Positions 53,104-61,967 of a stretch of 64,000 bases of DNA are shown piece by piece. Made by a program: the position numbers and the translations under genes. How positions within the stretch are numbered: the first letter of the stretch is position 1; each line of letters begins with the position of its first letter. The stretch comes from Flavobacterium aquariorum (GTDB taxonomy: Bacteria > Bacteroidota > Bacteroidia > Flavobacteriales > Flavobacteriaceae): positions 186,001 to 250,000 of the forward strand of contig NZ_QKXH01000002.1 in the NCBI RefSeq assembly GCF_003254745.1, given 5' to 3'. The notes under the pieces were generated by a model. It was not told the DNA's origin. It did not search any database and was given only the letters and a program-made list of their open reading frames with translations.

Positions 53104-54051
53104 TTATGATTTGATGGTTTGCAGCTCTCCGTATTTATAACTGGTTCCCAATTGAAAATTATTAGTATCTTTTTCAAGGGTTACATTCTTAAGAATAATG
53201 GTATGTTTGAAAGTATTTGGTCCACTTGTGGTAGTAGTGACTTCTATAATACCCCCTGCTTTTCCTAACCATGTTTGATTAACTGTAGGTAGTAATGGAT
53301 CTGTCGCCTGGCAAAAATAAGATTGTGGTACAACGCCATTAAATAAACGGTAAACTAATTTGTTTTGGGAAAGTCCTATTACTCCAGTTCTTGGAGAACC
53401 AACAGGAGTAACCTCATTTGCAATTAAGGTTGGGTCAATATTTAATGTAAAAGCCTCGCTTTCGGTAAAATCATATACTTGCCCATTCGCACATATATTC
53501 AAAAGCCCCTGAAAACCAAAAGGCAATGGGTCCACAGTTTTTAAATAATCCCCAAAAGGAAAAGTTTCATAAAACTGGGTCGTGCCATCAGGTTTTGTGA
53601 AAGTGATATTTTGGAAAATAATATTATTATTGTATCCTGTTATTCGAGTACTGTTATCTGTTTCGTTCAATTTCTTTACAGCAGTAGTTGTAATTTGAAT
53701 GATACCCGAAGATGCTTCCCATTGATTTTTTATATTGGGAGTAGCCGGAGGAATTAAATCACATATATTTCCGATCGCTACTTTACCATCATAAAAATTA
53801 TATACCACCTGATTTGTACTATTAATGTCTAATTTTATCGGGGCATTCACAGGTGTAGGGTTCTCTATAAAAGTTTCTTCTGGAATATTTAAAATTAAAG
53901 ATTCACTTTCTTTGAGTTTAAAAATAAGATTATTATCAGAACAACTGCTTGCGGTTACATCCGAAAAATCAATAGTATCCACTATTAAATCACCATCATC
54001 ACAGCCCGAAAAAGCAAATACACAAATCAAAATTCCTAAAAATCGTTTCAT
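53104..54051 (-). CDS. Lipoprotein with an internally duplicated domain, unknown function
   Basis: 315 residues. Lipobox CVFAFSGC (Cys near 17). The mature part consists of two homologous halves of about 135 residues: first half with LKESESLILNI, NQVVYNFYDGKV, WEASSGIIQITTT and NIIFQNITFTKPDGTTQF; second half with FTESEAFTLNI, NKLVYRLFNGVV, WLGKAGGIIEVTTT and TIILKNVTLEKDTNNFQLG. Each half has an internal Cys pair. No known family recognised; the repeats look like all-beta envelope domains. Monocistronic. Confidence 0.72.
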   Translation of the reverse strand: MKRFLGILICVFAFSGCDDGDLIVDTIDFSDVTASSCSDNNLIFKLKESESLILNIPEETFIENPTPVNAPIKLDINSTNQVVYNFYDGKVAIGNICDLIPPATPNIKNQWEASSGIIQITTTAVKKLNETDNSTRITGYNNNIIFQNITFTKPDGTTQFYETFPFGDYLKTVDPLPFGFQGLLNICANGQVYDFTESEAFTLNIDPTLIANEVTPVGSPRTGVIGLSQNKLVYRLFNGVVPQSYFCQATDPLLPTVNQTWLGKAGGIIEVTTTTSGPNTFKHTIILKNVTLEKDTNNFQLGTSYKYGELQTIKS

Positions 54052-54140
54052 TATTTTTTATTTTGAACAAAAATAGAATTTTTAATTTGTTTCTTAAACT
54101 TTACGAACCGAAAAGGTTTATTTTAACACAGGATTTTAAA

Positions 54141-54263
54141 AGTTTCTAAGTTACTGAGAACCTAAGTTTCTAAGTTTTAAAATTGCTGATTATCTAAATA
54201 TAAATTCTCTTATTATTAATTTTTGAGTCTTAGTTACATAGAAACTTAGTCTCTTAGCATCTC
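54141..54263. repeat. Inverted cluster of CTAAGTTT-type short repeats
   Basis: Left part repeats AGTTTCTAAGTTACTGAGAA and CTAAGTTTCTAAGTTT; the right part is its complement (GTCTTAGTTACATAGAAACTTAG). CTAAGTTTCTA (54162-54172) and TAGAAACTTAG (54239-54249) are perfect complements. The approximately 7-bp internal period is of a kind I recall from Flavobacterium intergenic spacers. Confidence 0.6.
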
Positions 54264-54283
54264 TATTAAGCTACAGAATTCCT

Positions 54284-54291
54284 TATCTTTG
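54284..54291 (+). promoter_or_regulatory. -7 promoter element for the rarD operon
   Basis: TATCTTTG fits TAnnTTTG, 20 bp before the ATG at 54311; transcription would start about 10-13 nt before the ATG. Confidence 0.6.
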
Positions 54292-54310
54292 TGGCGAATT
54301 TTACTTTTCG

Positions 54311-55240
54311 ATGAAAAAACACAAATACTATTTCGCCGCTTTTTCAGCATTTTTTATCTGGGGTTTCTTTAGTCTTGCCTTAAAACCAATATCAAGTTAT
54401 CCTTCTTTGGATATTTTGTTCTATCGCGTTTTTTTTAGCGTACTGACGATGACGGCAATAAATCTTATTTTTAGAAAAAAGAATATCCGTAAAAACTGGA
54501 ATGATTTTTCAGCAATGTCATCAAAAAAGAAAAGAAGTATACTTGTTTTAACTCTTTTGGGAGGTATGATTCTGGCTTCCAATTGGTTTATTTTCATTTA
54601 TGTTGTCAACCATGTAAGTGTAAAAGCTGGCTCACTCGCCTACTTGATCTGTCCTATTTTGACGACTGTTTTTGCTTTCTTTCTACTTCACGAAAAACTG
54701 GGTAAATGGAAATTGTTAGCAGTTTTCATAAGTATTGTAAGTTGCACTTTATTGTCTCTAAATCATTTTCAGGACATTTTTTATAGTTTGGCCGTAGCGG
54801 CAACTTATGCCTTATACTTGGTCAGTCAACGCAAGAACAGCGAGCTTGACAAGTTTCTTGTTTTGAACATACAGTTACTTTTTATTGCCTTGTTAATTTT
54901 ACCTTTTTATCCAAAATACAGTGGTGTAATCCCAACGGAGCCTTTATTTTATACTTGTCTATTTTGCATTGTCGTGTTTTTTACGATTGTTCCGCTTTTC
55001 TTAAATTTGTATGCTTTAAAAGGTATAAACTCATCGACTGTAGGCATACTGATGTATATCAATCCAATAATCAATTTTACCTTAGCCATATTTTACTTTA
55101 AAGAACAGGTCACTTTGCTTCAAATGTTTTCTTATTCTCTAATTTTGATTTCAATCATTGTTTTTAATAAGAACATAATTTTTGGCAAAAAACACAAATC
55201 CAAAGTAATTGCTGAGAGTTCAAAATCTATATTAAAATGA
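54311..55240 (+). CDS. rarD: EamA family transporter RarD
   Basis: 309 residues with ten hydrophobic helices in two EamA repeats. The RarD start is clear (YYFAAFSAFFIWGFFSLALKPISSYPSLDILFYRVFFSVL), followed by ASNWFIFIYVVNHVSVKAGSLAYLICPILTTVFAFFLLHEKL near 97-137 and, in the second repeat, FTIVPLFLNLYALKGINSSTVGILMYINPIINFTLAIFYFKEQV. RarD-type proteins export metabolites or small drugs; the actual substrate is unknown. It overlaps the cysteine desulfurase gene by 4 bp, so the two are translationally coupled, an unusual pair. Confidence 0.88.
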   Translation: MKKHKYYFAAFSAFFIWGFFSLALKPISSYPSLDILFYRVFFSVLTMTAINLIFRKKNIRKNWNDFSAMSSKKKRSILVLTLLGGMILASNWFIFIYVVNHVSVKAGSLAYLICPILTTVFAFFLLHEKLGKWKLLAVFISIVSCTLLSLNHFQDIFYSLAVAATYALYLVSQRKNSELDKFLVLNIQLLFIALLILPFYPKYSGVIPTEPLFYTCLFCIVVFFTIVPLFLNLYALKGINSSTVGILMYINPIINFTLAIFYFKEQVTLLQMFSYSLILISIIVFNKNIIFGKKHKSKVIAESSKSILK

Positions 55241-56358
55241 AAAAAGTATATCTCGATAACGCTTCCACTACTGCACTTCATCCAGAAGTGATATTGGAAA
55301 TGACCAAAATATTGACCGAAGATTACGGCAATCCCTCCTCTACGCATAGTTTGGGAAGAAATGCCAAAAGCATCCTTGAACTTTCTAGAAAATCAATTGC
55401 AAAACAAATAAACGCTTCCGCAGCCGAAATTATTTTTACTTCCTGCGGCACTGAAGCCAATAACTGGATTATGCGTTCCGCCGTGAAAGATTTGAAGGTA
55501 ACCCGCATTATCACCAGCAAAATAGAGCATCATGCGGTATTGCATACCGCCTTGGCACTACAAAATGAATATGCCATCCAAGTGGATTTTGTAAAAATTA
55601 AACCAAATGGAGAAGTGGACTTAACGCATTTGGTTGAATTATTATCAGAAGAAAGAAAGACTTTGGTTTCCTTAATGCATGTTAATAATGAAACGGGAAC
55701 TATTTTGGATCTTGATCGAGCAACTCAAATCTGTATGGAAAATCATGCTTTATTTCACTCAGATACAGTACAATCCATAGGAAAAACCAAAATTGATTTG
55801 CAACATACCCTAATCGATTTTGTCGTTGCAAGCGCACATAAATTTCATGGGCCAAAAGGTGTTGGTTTTGCTTTTGTTAGAAAAAATTCAGGGTTACAAC
55901 CCTTGTTTTTTGGTGGTGAGCAAGAAAAAGGACAACGACCGGGAACCGAGGCCTTACATCAAATTGCAGGAATGGCAAAGGCATTAGAGCTTTCTTATAC
56001 CAATTTAGATAAAGACAGAAATTATATATCTGATTTAAAAAGGTACTTATTACAACGATTAAAAGCTGATTTCCCAAATTCCAAAATTAACGGAGAAAAC
56101 ACTTTTTACAATATTGTCAATGTGACTCTACCATTTACAGCTGATAAAACTTCGATGATAGTATTCAGTTTAGACATGAAAGGAATTGCAGTTTCAAGAG
56201 GCAGTGCCTGTCAATCTGGTAGTATTAGACCTTCACATGTTTTGGCCGAAATATTAAGCCAAGAAGACCTAAAAAAACCAAGTTTACGAATTTCATTGAG
56301 CCATTTTAATACCAAGGAAGATATTGATTTATTAATTGAGGGATTAAAAGCCATATAA
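55237..56358 (+). CDS. Cysteine desulfurase (NifS/IscS type)
   Basis: 373 residues. PLP-dependent: removes sulfur from cysteine as a persulfide for Fe-S clusters and thiolated cofactors. Motifs: YLDNASTTALHPEV (4-17), TSCGTEANNWIM near 68-79, EHHAVLHTA near 97-105, SLMHVNNETGTI near 143-154, HSDTVQSIGK near 173-182, SAHKFHGPKGVGF with the PLP-binding Lys near 199-211, RPGTEALH near 231, and the active-site loop SRGSACQSGSIRPSHVL with the catalytic Cys near 327. Starts within the rarD stop (ATGA overlap). Confidence 0.94.
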   Translation: MKKVYLDNASTTALHPEVILEMTKILTEDYGNPSSTHSLGRNAKSILELSRKSIAKQINASAAEIIFTSCGTEANNWIMRSAVKDLKVTRIITSKIEHHAVLHTALALQNEYAIQVDFVKIKPNGEVDLTHLVELLSEERKTLVSLMHVNNETGTILDLDRATQICMENHALFHSDTVQSIGKTKIDLQHTLIDFVVASAHKFHGPKGVGFAFVRKNSGLQPLFFGGEQEKGQRPGTEALHQIAGMAKALELSYTNLDKDRNYISDLKRYLLQRLKADFPNSKINGENTFYNIVNVTLPFTADKTSMIVFSLDMKGIAVSRGSACQSGSIRPSHVLAEILSQEDLKKPSLRISLSHFNTKEDIDLLIEGLKAI

Positions 56359-56359
56359 T

Positions 56360-57331
56360 TCAATTGGCCTTTTTTTGGGCTTTTTCTTGTTTTTTAAAAT
56401 AGCCCTTCAATAAAAAACTATGTTTCATCGCTTCAAGATCTTCATTCAACAGAAGAGTCGCTTTATTTAAATTTGTTATAGTGGAATCTATTTTTTTGAC
56501 TAAACTAGGGTCATTCGACAAATAATTGATTGCACCTTTTCCGTTTTTGATATTCAAAATTGTGCCATTTAAATTGGCAACCACATTGTTAATCTCTTGA
56601 CTGGATTGATCCAGATTGCTTACTATTGTTTTAATATTTTTAGCAACTGCAGGATCATTTAAAACTCCAATAACACTATTTTTATCTCCCAAGGCTGCTA
56701 CTATTCTATTTAAATTCTCGACCGTTTCAGTGGTTCCTTTGGTTGTCAATTTGAGATAATTCATTGTTCTTTTCAAATCAGATGCCATAAGAGTATCGTT
56801 GACAAGTGTCCCTAAAGTTCCTTTTCCTTGAGTGATTTCCTTTGTGATTTTTAGCAAATCTGCGGTGAGTAAAGCCGCATTTTTATTGGTTACACTCAAT
56901 GTGTTCAATAATTCCTCCGTACGAACACGATCTGAGGATTGTATCATGTCCCCAGGTTGAATTTGAGGTTGATTTCCCTTCCCTGGTATTATGTTAATAA
57001 CCATACTTCCAACCAAACCATCAGAACCTATGCTCGCCAAAGCATTTTTTTTAATATGTGGAAAAATAGATTTATCAATAATCATATCTACATTGATAGT
57101 CGTATCATTTATCATATCTATAGCTCGAACTGTTCCAACATTAACTCCAGAATAACGGACATTATTGCCTAATTGTAATCCATTAACATTACTAAAAACG
57201 GCTGTTATATGATCCGTACTCCCAAACATTTTTTGCTTATTGCCAATAAAATAAACAACAAGAACGAAAAGCGTCAATCCTGTAATAACAAAAAATCCCA
57301 ATTTAATTTTCTCTGAAGCAGTTTTTTCCAT
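56360..57331 (-). CDS. MlaD-type MCE domain lipid-transport protein
   Basis: 323 residues. A single N-terminal helix (KIKLGFFVITGLTLFVLVVYFIG) anchors the protein in the inner membrane; the MCE domain (TDHITAVFSNVNGLQLGNNVRYSGVNVGTVRAIDMIND, about 35-110) follows, ending GSMVINIIPG; the last 190 residues form a long helical coiled region rich in Leu/Asn/Asp that probably makes a barrel-like channel extension. It belongs to the ABC transporter encoded just before it (ATP-binding and MlaE-type permease) and moves phospholipids between the membranes. MlaD of E. coli is only about 180 residues, so this one has an extended tail. Confidence 0.9.
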   Translation of the reverse strand: MEKTASEKIKLGFFVITGLTLFVLVVYFIGNKQKMFGSTDHITAVFSNVNGLQLGNNVRYSGVNVGTVRAIDMINDTTINVDMIIDKSIFPHIKKNALASIGSDGLVGSMVINIIPGKGNQPQIQPGDMIQSSDRVRTEELLNTLSVTNKNAALLTADLLKITKEITQGKGTLGTLVNDTLMASDLKRTMNYLKLTTKGTTETVENLNRIVAALGDKNSVIGVLNDPAVAKNIKTIVSNLDQSSQEINNVVANLNGTILNIKNGKGAINYLSNDPSLVKKIDSTITNLNKATLLLNEDLEAMKHSFLLKGYFKKQEKAQKKAN

Positions 57332-57338
57332 TTTTAAA

Positions 57339-58106
57339 CTATTTAAAGAATGCTTGCACTTTTGGATCCTTAGAGCTTAATAAAGCTTCAAAAGTTCCTT
57401 CGGCATAATTAATCCCGTCTATTAATAAAATCATACGATTTGAAATCATTCTAGCACAATCCACATCATGCGTTATAATTATAGATGATGTATTGTATTT
57501 TTTTTGAACAGATACCATTAGCATTAAAATTTCTTTTGAGGTAATTGGGTCCAATCCTGTTGTAGGCTCGTCGTATAAAATAATTTTTGGTTTCAAGATT
57601 AAGGTTCTGGCCAAAGCAATTCTACGTTTCATCCCACCCGAAAGTTCATTGGGCATCAGATTCATTGTATTTGCCAATCCCACACTTTCTAAAGCTTCCA
57701 TAACCAAGGGGGTTGTATCTTTAATGACTCCAAATTTTTTGGTGTGTCGCCGCAAAGGAAATTCAAGATTTTCCCGCACCGACATTGAGTCATATAATGC
57801 ACTCCCTTGAAAAAGAAAACCTACTTCAGTTCTGAGTTCATCAAGCGCTTCGCGAGAAAGTTGTTTGATATCTTTTCCCATTACTTCAATACTTCCTGAA
57901 TCCGGTTCTTCCAATCCTATGAGGCATTTGATCATCACGGATTTTCCAGATCCCGATTTTCCCATGACCACCAAATTTTCTCCTTGAAATAATTCTAGAT
58001 TAAATCCATCCAAAACACAATTCTCACCAAAGCTTTTTTTCAAATCTTTGATTACAACAATGGCTTTTGTGTTTGTACTATTTAATTCTATCATATTAGA
58101 CATCAT
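57339..58106 (-). CDS. ABC transporter ATP-binding protein, MlaF type
   Basis: 255 residues. Walker A GKSGSGKSVMIKCLIG (near 50-65), Q-loop FLFQGSALYDSMSVREN near 100-116, signature motif NELSGGMKRRIALART near 155-170, Walker B KIILYDEPTTGLDP near 175-188, switch His in IIITHDVDCAR near 215. The GGMKRR form is typical of MlaF-like ATPases. It overlaps the permease gene by 11 bp and lies 7 bp before the MCE gene, so the three form one operon. Confidence 0.94.
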   Translation of the reverse strand: MMSNMIELNSTNTKAIVVIKDLKKSFGENCVLDGFNLELFQGENLVVMGKSGSGKSVMIKCLIGLEEPDSGSIEVMGKDIKQLSREALDELRTEVGFLFQGSALYDSMSVRENLEFPLRRHTKKFGVIKDTTPLVMEALESVGLANTMNLMPNELSGGMKRRIALARTLILKPKIILYDEPTTGLDPITSKEILMLMVSVQKKYNTSSIIITHDVDCARMISNRMILLIDGINYAEGTFEALLSSKDPKVQAFFK

Positions 58107-58878
58107 AAAAAATATTAGCTACAAAAACAGCAATAAAATCAATTATAAAAAGCAACATCGATGAAAACACAACAGCAGAATTGGCCGCTAACCCAACTCC
58201 TGCTGTTCCTTTTTTGCAATAATATCCTTTAAAACAACCAACTAATCCTATTGCAAAACCAAAAAAAAATGTTTTTATGGTAGAAGGGATGACATCAAAA
58301 AATTCTAGATGATTGAAAACCTGAGTGAAATATAACAATAGCGACACATCCCCTTTTAAGTTTTCGACCAAAAAGGAACCCAAAAGTGCCACACCATCTC
58401 CAATAAAAACCAAAATTGGCAACATCAAAGTGGTTGCTAAAATTCTAGTAACCACTAAATATTTGAAAGGATTGGTTCCTGAAACTTCCATCGCATCTAT
58501 TTGCTCGGTCACACGCATGGAGCCCAATTCAGCTCCGATTCCTGAGCCAATTCTCCCTGCACAAATCAAAGCTGTTATGATTGGACCTATTTCTCTTATA
58601 ATGGAAACACTTACCATAGCCGGAATCCAAGAAACCGCACCAAACTGCTGCAAAGTAGGACGAGATTGCAAAGTAAAAACCAATCCAATAATAAAACCCG
58701 TTACTCCTACTAGCAATAAAGAACGGTTCCCCATATTATAGCATTGTCGGAGGAATTCTTTAAATTCTAATGGCGGCTTGAAAACTTCTTTGAAAAAACG
58801 ACCTGCAAAATCCGAAAGCTCACCAATTTCAAGGAGAAAATTTTTGAATGCCTCAATGATTCTTAGAATAGTGTTCAT
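58096..58878 (-). CDS. MlaE-type ABC transporter permease
   Basis: 260 residues with about five to six helices. Signature RSLLLVGVTGFIIGLVFTLQSRPTLQQFGAVSWIPAMVSVSIIREIGPIITALICAGRIGSGIGAELGSMRVTEQIDAMEVSGTNPFKYLVVTRILA covers the MlaE (YrbE) core, including E-I-G-P and the amphipathic elbow. Later GCFKGYYCKKGTAGVGLAANSAVVFS. Partners with the ATPase and MCE protein downstream to move lipids between inner and outer membranes, helping to keep outer-membrane asymmetry. Confidence 0.94.
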   Translation of the reverse strand: MNTILRIIEAFKNFLLEIGELSDFAGRFFKEVFKPPLEFKEFLRQCYNMGNRSLLLVGVTGFIIGLVFTLQSRPTLQQFGAVSWIPAMVSVSIIREIGPIITALICAGRIGSGIGAELGSMRVTEQIDAMEVSGTNPFKYLVVTRILATTLMLPILVFIGDGVALLGSFLVENLKGDVSLLLYFTQVFNHLEFFDVIPSTIKTFFFGFAIGLVGCFKGYYCKKGTAGVGLAANSAVVFSSMLLFIIDFIAVFVANIFYDV

Positions 58879-58982
58879 TCCATTTTTATGATTAATTTCT
58901 ATTACGAATGCTACTCAACTTTACAAATAATACATCAATTTATAATGTATTACTCGTTACAAGATGAATTATATCATGCTTT

Positions 58983-59276
58983 TTAATTCTCAAATAATCG
59001 AAGTCGGTTATTGGTTGCAATTAATTCTTTTTGCAAATGATCTATTTTTTGCAAAAGATTAAAAACAACATCAATCCCTTCGGGATTTACATTCAATTCG
59101 TTGTGTAACCTAATCATTCGCTCCAAATTATGCATTTGATTTTCGTGAATATAAGGCGATTGTTCCATGATCTCAATTTCTAACAAGCCCAAATCATGAA
59201 GATGGTTAAAAAATGAAAGCTCTACTTGATAGTAAGAGCTAATTGTTTGCAAAAGGATTCTGTTATCGGTTTTCAT
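58983..59276 (-). CDS. cbpM: CbpM-like chaperone modulator (MerR-type fold)
   Basis: 97 residues. [74 protein letters not shown] is the CbpM/MerR-like two-helix hook plus long helix; CbpM binds the J-domain of CbpA and inhibits it in E. coli. The start overlaps the stop of the CbpA-type gene by 4 bp, the expected operon pair. Cytosolic. No DNA-binding role is needed in spite of the MerR-like fold. Confidence 0.87.
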   Translation of the reverse strand: MKTDNRILLQTISSYYQVELSFFNHLHDLGLLEIEIMEQSPYIHENQMHNLERMIRLHNELNVNPEGIDVVFNLLQKIDHLQKELIATNNRLRLFEN

Positions 59277-60181
59277 ATTGTTCTAAGCTTAGCCAGTTCC
59301 GCAAATAACTCTTTTTCTCTATGTGTAAGGTTTGTCGGCAATAAAATTTGATACGAAATATATAAATCCCCATACTCCCCTTCTCTTTTATAAACAGGAA
59401 AACCTTTACATTTTAGTTTTACTTTAGTGCCGTTTTGTGTACCGGGTTTGACTGTTAATCTTACTTTCCCGTCAAAGGTATTAGCAGTGATTTCGCCTCC
59501 TAAAATCGCTGTATACAAATCCAAATCGACCGTTGTATACAAATTATGTTTGTCCAATTTAAAATTGGTGTGATTTTCGATATTAAAAGTAAGATACAAA
59601 TCGCCTTTTGGTCCTCCATTGGCTCCTTCACCTCCTTGGCCTGGTATCTTTATAACCTGACCGTTTTCAACACCGGCAGGAATGGTTAGGCGTATGTTTT
59701 TCCCGTTGACAGTGAGCGTGCGTTTGTGAGTAGTATAAACATCTTTTAAGTCCAAATTCAATTCGGCATTAAAATCCTGTCCTTTAAATGCTGTACTTCT
59801 GCGGCTTCCTCTTTGTCTACCACCACCAAACATCGATTCAAAAAAATCCGAATAGTCTCCACCACCAGAAAACCCTCCAAAACCACCAAATTGACCACCA
59901 GAATATTGTTGTTGCTGTTGCTGTTGTTGCCTTCTGGCTTTTTCATATTCTGCGCCTTGTTCCCAATTTTCGCCATACTGGTCGTATTTTTTGCGATTCT
60001 CAGGATTGCTCAAAACCTCATTGGCTTCATTGAGTTCTTTAAATTTTTTCTCCGCTTCTTTATCGTTGGGATTTAAATCGGGATGGTATTTACGCGCTAA
60101 TTTTCGGTACGCTTTTTTTATGTCCGCTTCAGATGCGCTTTTATCAATTTCTAATACTTTATAATAGTCTATAAATGCCAT
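59273..60181 (-). CDS. cbpA: CbpA-type DnaJ co-chaperone with glutamine tract
   Basis: 302 residues from the ATG at 60181; a GTG two codons upstream is also in frame. J-domain at 1-70 with [43 protein letters not shown] (HPD near 33-35), then a linker with nine consecutive Gln broken by no other residue and a Gly/Phe-rich region ([27 protein letters not shown], about 93-120). There is no zinc-finger domain, as in CbpA. C-terminal beta domains ([60 protein letters not shown]) close the protein. Stimulates Hsp70 ATPase. Confidence 0.92.
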   Translation of the reverse strand: MAFIDYYKVLEIDKSASEADIKKAYRKLARKYHPDLNPNDKEAEKKFKELNEANEVLSNPENRKKYDQYGENWEQGAEYEKARRQQQQQQQQYSGGQFGGFGGFSGGGDYSDFFESMFGGGRQRGSRRSTAFKGQDFNAELNLDLKDVYTTHKRTLTVNGKNIRLTIPAGVENGQVIKIPGQGGEGANGGPKGDLYLTFNIENHTNFKLDKHNLYTTVDLDLYTAILGGEITANTFDGKVRLTVKPGTQNGTKVKLKCKGFPVYKREGEYGDLYISYQILLPTNLTHREKELFAELAKLRTI

Positions 60182-60430
60182 TTCCACTTCTTTTATCTAA
60201 TTTAGACATCGTGTGAATTCCTGTTTTGAGTAATTAAGAAAAAACAGAAACAATAACTTAAATCGAAATAATTTTACTCTCAAATTTAGTTATTTTTTTG
60301 CTACCATTAGGAATTAAGATTTACTAAATGATACACATATTTGTGCCATAAAGAGCAAAAAGCTCTAGAGTAAATTCGCAATCTTATAAAGCATAATACA
60401 AAGCGCCCGATTGTTGAAGCAACCCTTTTT

Positions 60431-61492
60431 TTAAATTAGCGAAGGGCTGGCATTTTTTATTCCCAATTCATTTTTCTTCTTTAAATCAATCAAAAAATCT
60501 TTGTAATTCTTATATTCATTATCATTAGGGTTTATTTGAAGGACAAAATTTACTTTGCCTAACAAATGTTCCAAATAGTTTTTTTGCACAATCTCCTTAT
60601 ACTCCTGATGCTCTTTGAGTCCAAATTTTTTAATATAATAGAGCGCCTGTCTTAATGCATTTCGTTTATGGGCGACAACCTGTGGTTTTTGGTTTACCAC
60701 AATGCCCGTTACAGTTTGTCGGGTATTGGGTGTCATGAGTTTTGTTTTGGTGTTGTTGATTTTAAAACCCAAACTTTCTATAATATCTGTGACTTTTCCC
60801 AACAGCATTTTTTCATCAAAATCGCCCGAAAAACTCAAGTCATCAGCATATCGGGTATATCTGATTTCTCTTTGTCTGCAAAAATCAAAAATCAAGGCAT
60901 CTGCCGATTTAAAAATTAAATTTGAAAGATAGGGACTCGTTGGCGCTCCCTGTGGCAAAGAATCCTCCTTGGTGCATAATTTAGACAATATGTTTGCCAT
61001 ATATTTTGAATAACCCAAATTGAGAAAAACATTTTGGGTTGCTTTCATTTTTATGGAAGGAAAAAAATTTTCCAAGTCAAGTGTCAATACTTTAGGTTGA
61101 TTTCTATGAAATTTCAGGTTTTCTATAATTCTAGCTTTTGGTTTATAGGCCTTGGCAACAGGACTAACGGGAATTTTATAAAGGATATTTTTAAGAATCC
61201 AAAGTTGGATTTCTTTTAAACTCGGAAGCGGTTCAGAGATAAGTCGCTTGGTTCCATTTCTTTTTGTTATTTCAAAATTTCTATAAAAATTGTCGCCGTA
61301 TGTACTCGCTTTCTTGAGATATTCTTTTTTGTATCCCACCAGCTGGCCCAAATGGGAAATATTATAAATAACCGGAACATTATTTGAAAACAAAACAGCT
61401 GCATAATCCAAACAACGGACTACATTCTGTTCCGAATAGCCCAATTTTAGAGCTTCTTTTGAAAAATTATTACGGTATTGTTCAAAATCCAT
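60431..61492 (-). CDS. Retron-type reverse transcriptase
   Basis: 353 residues. All RT core blocks are present: NFEITKRNGTKRLISEPLPSLKEIQ (72-96), VLTLDLENFFPSI (135-147), LPQGAPTSPYLSNLI (179-193) and YTRYADDLSFSG with catalytic YADD (212-223). Retron-specific marks are region X in the form NLKFH (125-129; usual form NAxxH) and region Y as VTGIVVN (261-267). The N-terminal 65 residues (ALKLGYSEQNVVRCLDYAAVL; NNVPVIYNISHLGQLVG) match retron RT starts rather than group II intron or DGR enzymes. It would prime from its own ncRNA and make msDNA. A structured region directly upstream fits that RNA. No effector gene is adjacent. Confidence 0.9.
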   Translation of the reverse strand: MDFEQYRNNFSKEALKLGYSEQNVVRCLDYAAVLFSNNVPVIYNISHLGQLVGYKKEYLKKASTYGDNFYRNFEITKRNGTKRLISEPLPSLKEIQLWILKNILYKIPVSPVAKAYKPKARIIENLKFHRNQPKVLTLDLENFFPSIKMKATQNVFLNLGYSKYMANILSKLCTKEDSLPQGAPTSPYLSNLIFKSADALIFDFCRQREIRYTRYADDLSFSGDFDEKMLLGKVTDIIESLGFKINNTKTKLMTPNTRQTVTGIVVNQKPQVVAHKRNALRQALYYIKKFGLKEHQEYKEIVQKNYLEHLLGKVNFVLQINPNDNEYKNYKDFLIDLKKKNELGIKNASPSLI

Positions 61493-61509
61493 AACATAAA
61501 ATCATTAAT

Positions 61510-61660
61510 GGAGTGTGGAAATATACATCCCACACCCCAATTAAGAAACAGGTTTAAAAGGTCGTAGCTCCGCGGAGATCTTTTAAAGCCTGTGCTTGAA
61601 AAAGCATTCAATTACAGAGCAATGACTCACGGCTCCGTTGTTAGCCTACACTAACAGCTC
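61510..61660 (-). ncRNA. Candidate retron ncRNA (msr-msd) upstream of the reverse transcriptase
   Basis: Immediately before the RT start, the reverse strand holds in order: hairpin TGTTAG-loop-CTAACA (61656-61639), a GAGC/GCTC stem (61635-61617), TGCTT-TTTC-AAGCA (61606-61593), a long stem of 13 bp with one bulge (ACAGG...AAAAG at 61548-61560 against 61580-61593) capped by the palindrome CTCCGCGGAG, and the stem GTGTGG/CCACAC (61513-61535). This fits an msr of small hairpins followed by a long msd hairpin. Outer a1/a2 pairing is not certain: CCCAAT near 61694 against ATTGGG near 61540 is a candidate. The branch G is not assigned. Confidence 0.55.
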
Positions 61661-61967
61661 TTTGGGAAATGGCCAAAAAACAATTCCTTTTGATTGGGCA
61701 CAAAAATTACTTTCTTACTCAATTTTGAAATTTTATTTTTGGTGTCTTTTTGAATCCATTCCTCATATTTTTTATTTTTCATTGCAAAAAATGTTTTACA
61801 TAACACAAATATTAAAATATTCAAAATCAATATTTTATACAATAAATTTACAAAAAAAATGTAAAATATTATATATAAAAATGACTATTTTTTTGCTAAT
61901 AATTAACTCTTATTTAAAGTGTCATCTTTCAGTTTCATTAAATAATTTCCTTTAAATTTTCCTTAAT

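Noticed and set aside
54141..54263. Possible short coding region in the CTAAGTTT repeats
   Set aside because: Short-period inverted repeats give open frames by chance; there is no start or promoter and the repeat is symmetric.
60182..60187. GTG start for the CbpA-type gene
   Set aside because: The ATG two codons later directly precedes the conserved J-domain start ([11 protein letters not shown]).
61638..61955. Forward open frame of 105 codons opposite the retron RNA
   Set aside because: Composition (Phe, Tyr, Ile, Lys, Leu) is that of AT-rich noise, and it runs antisense to the hairpin-rich candidate ncRNA.
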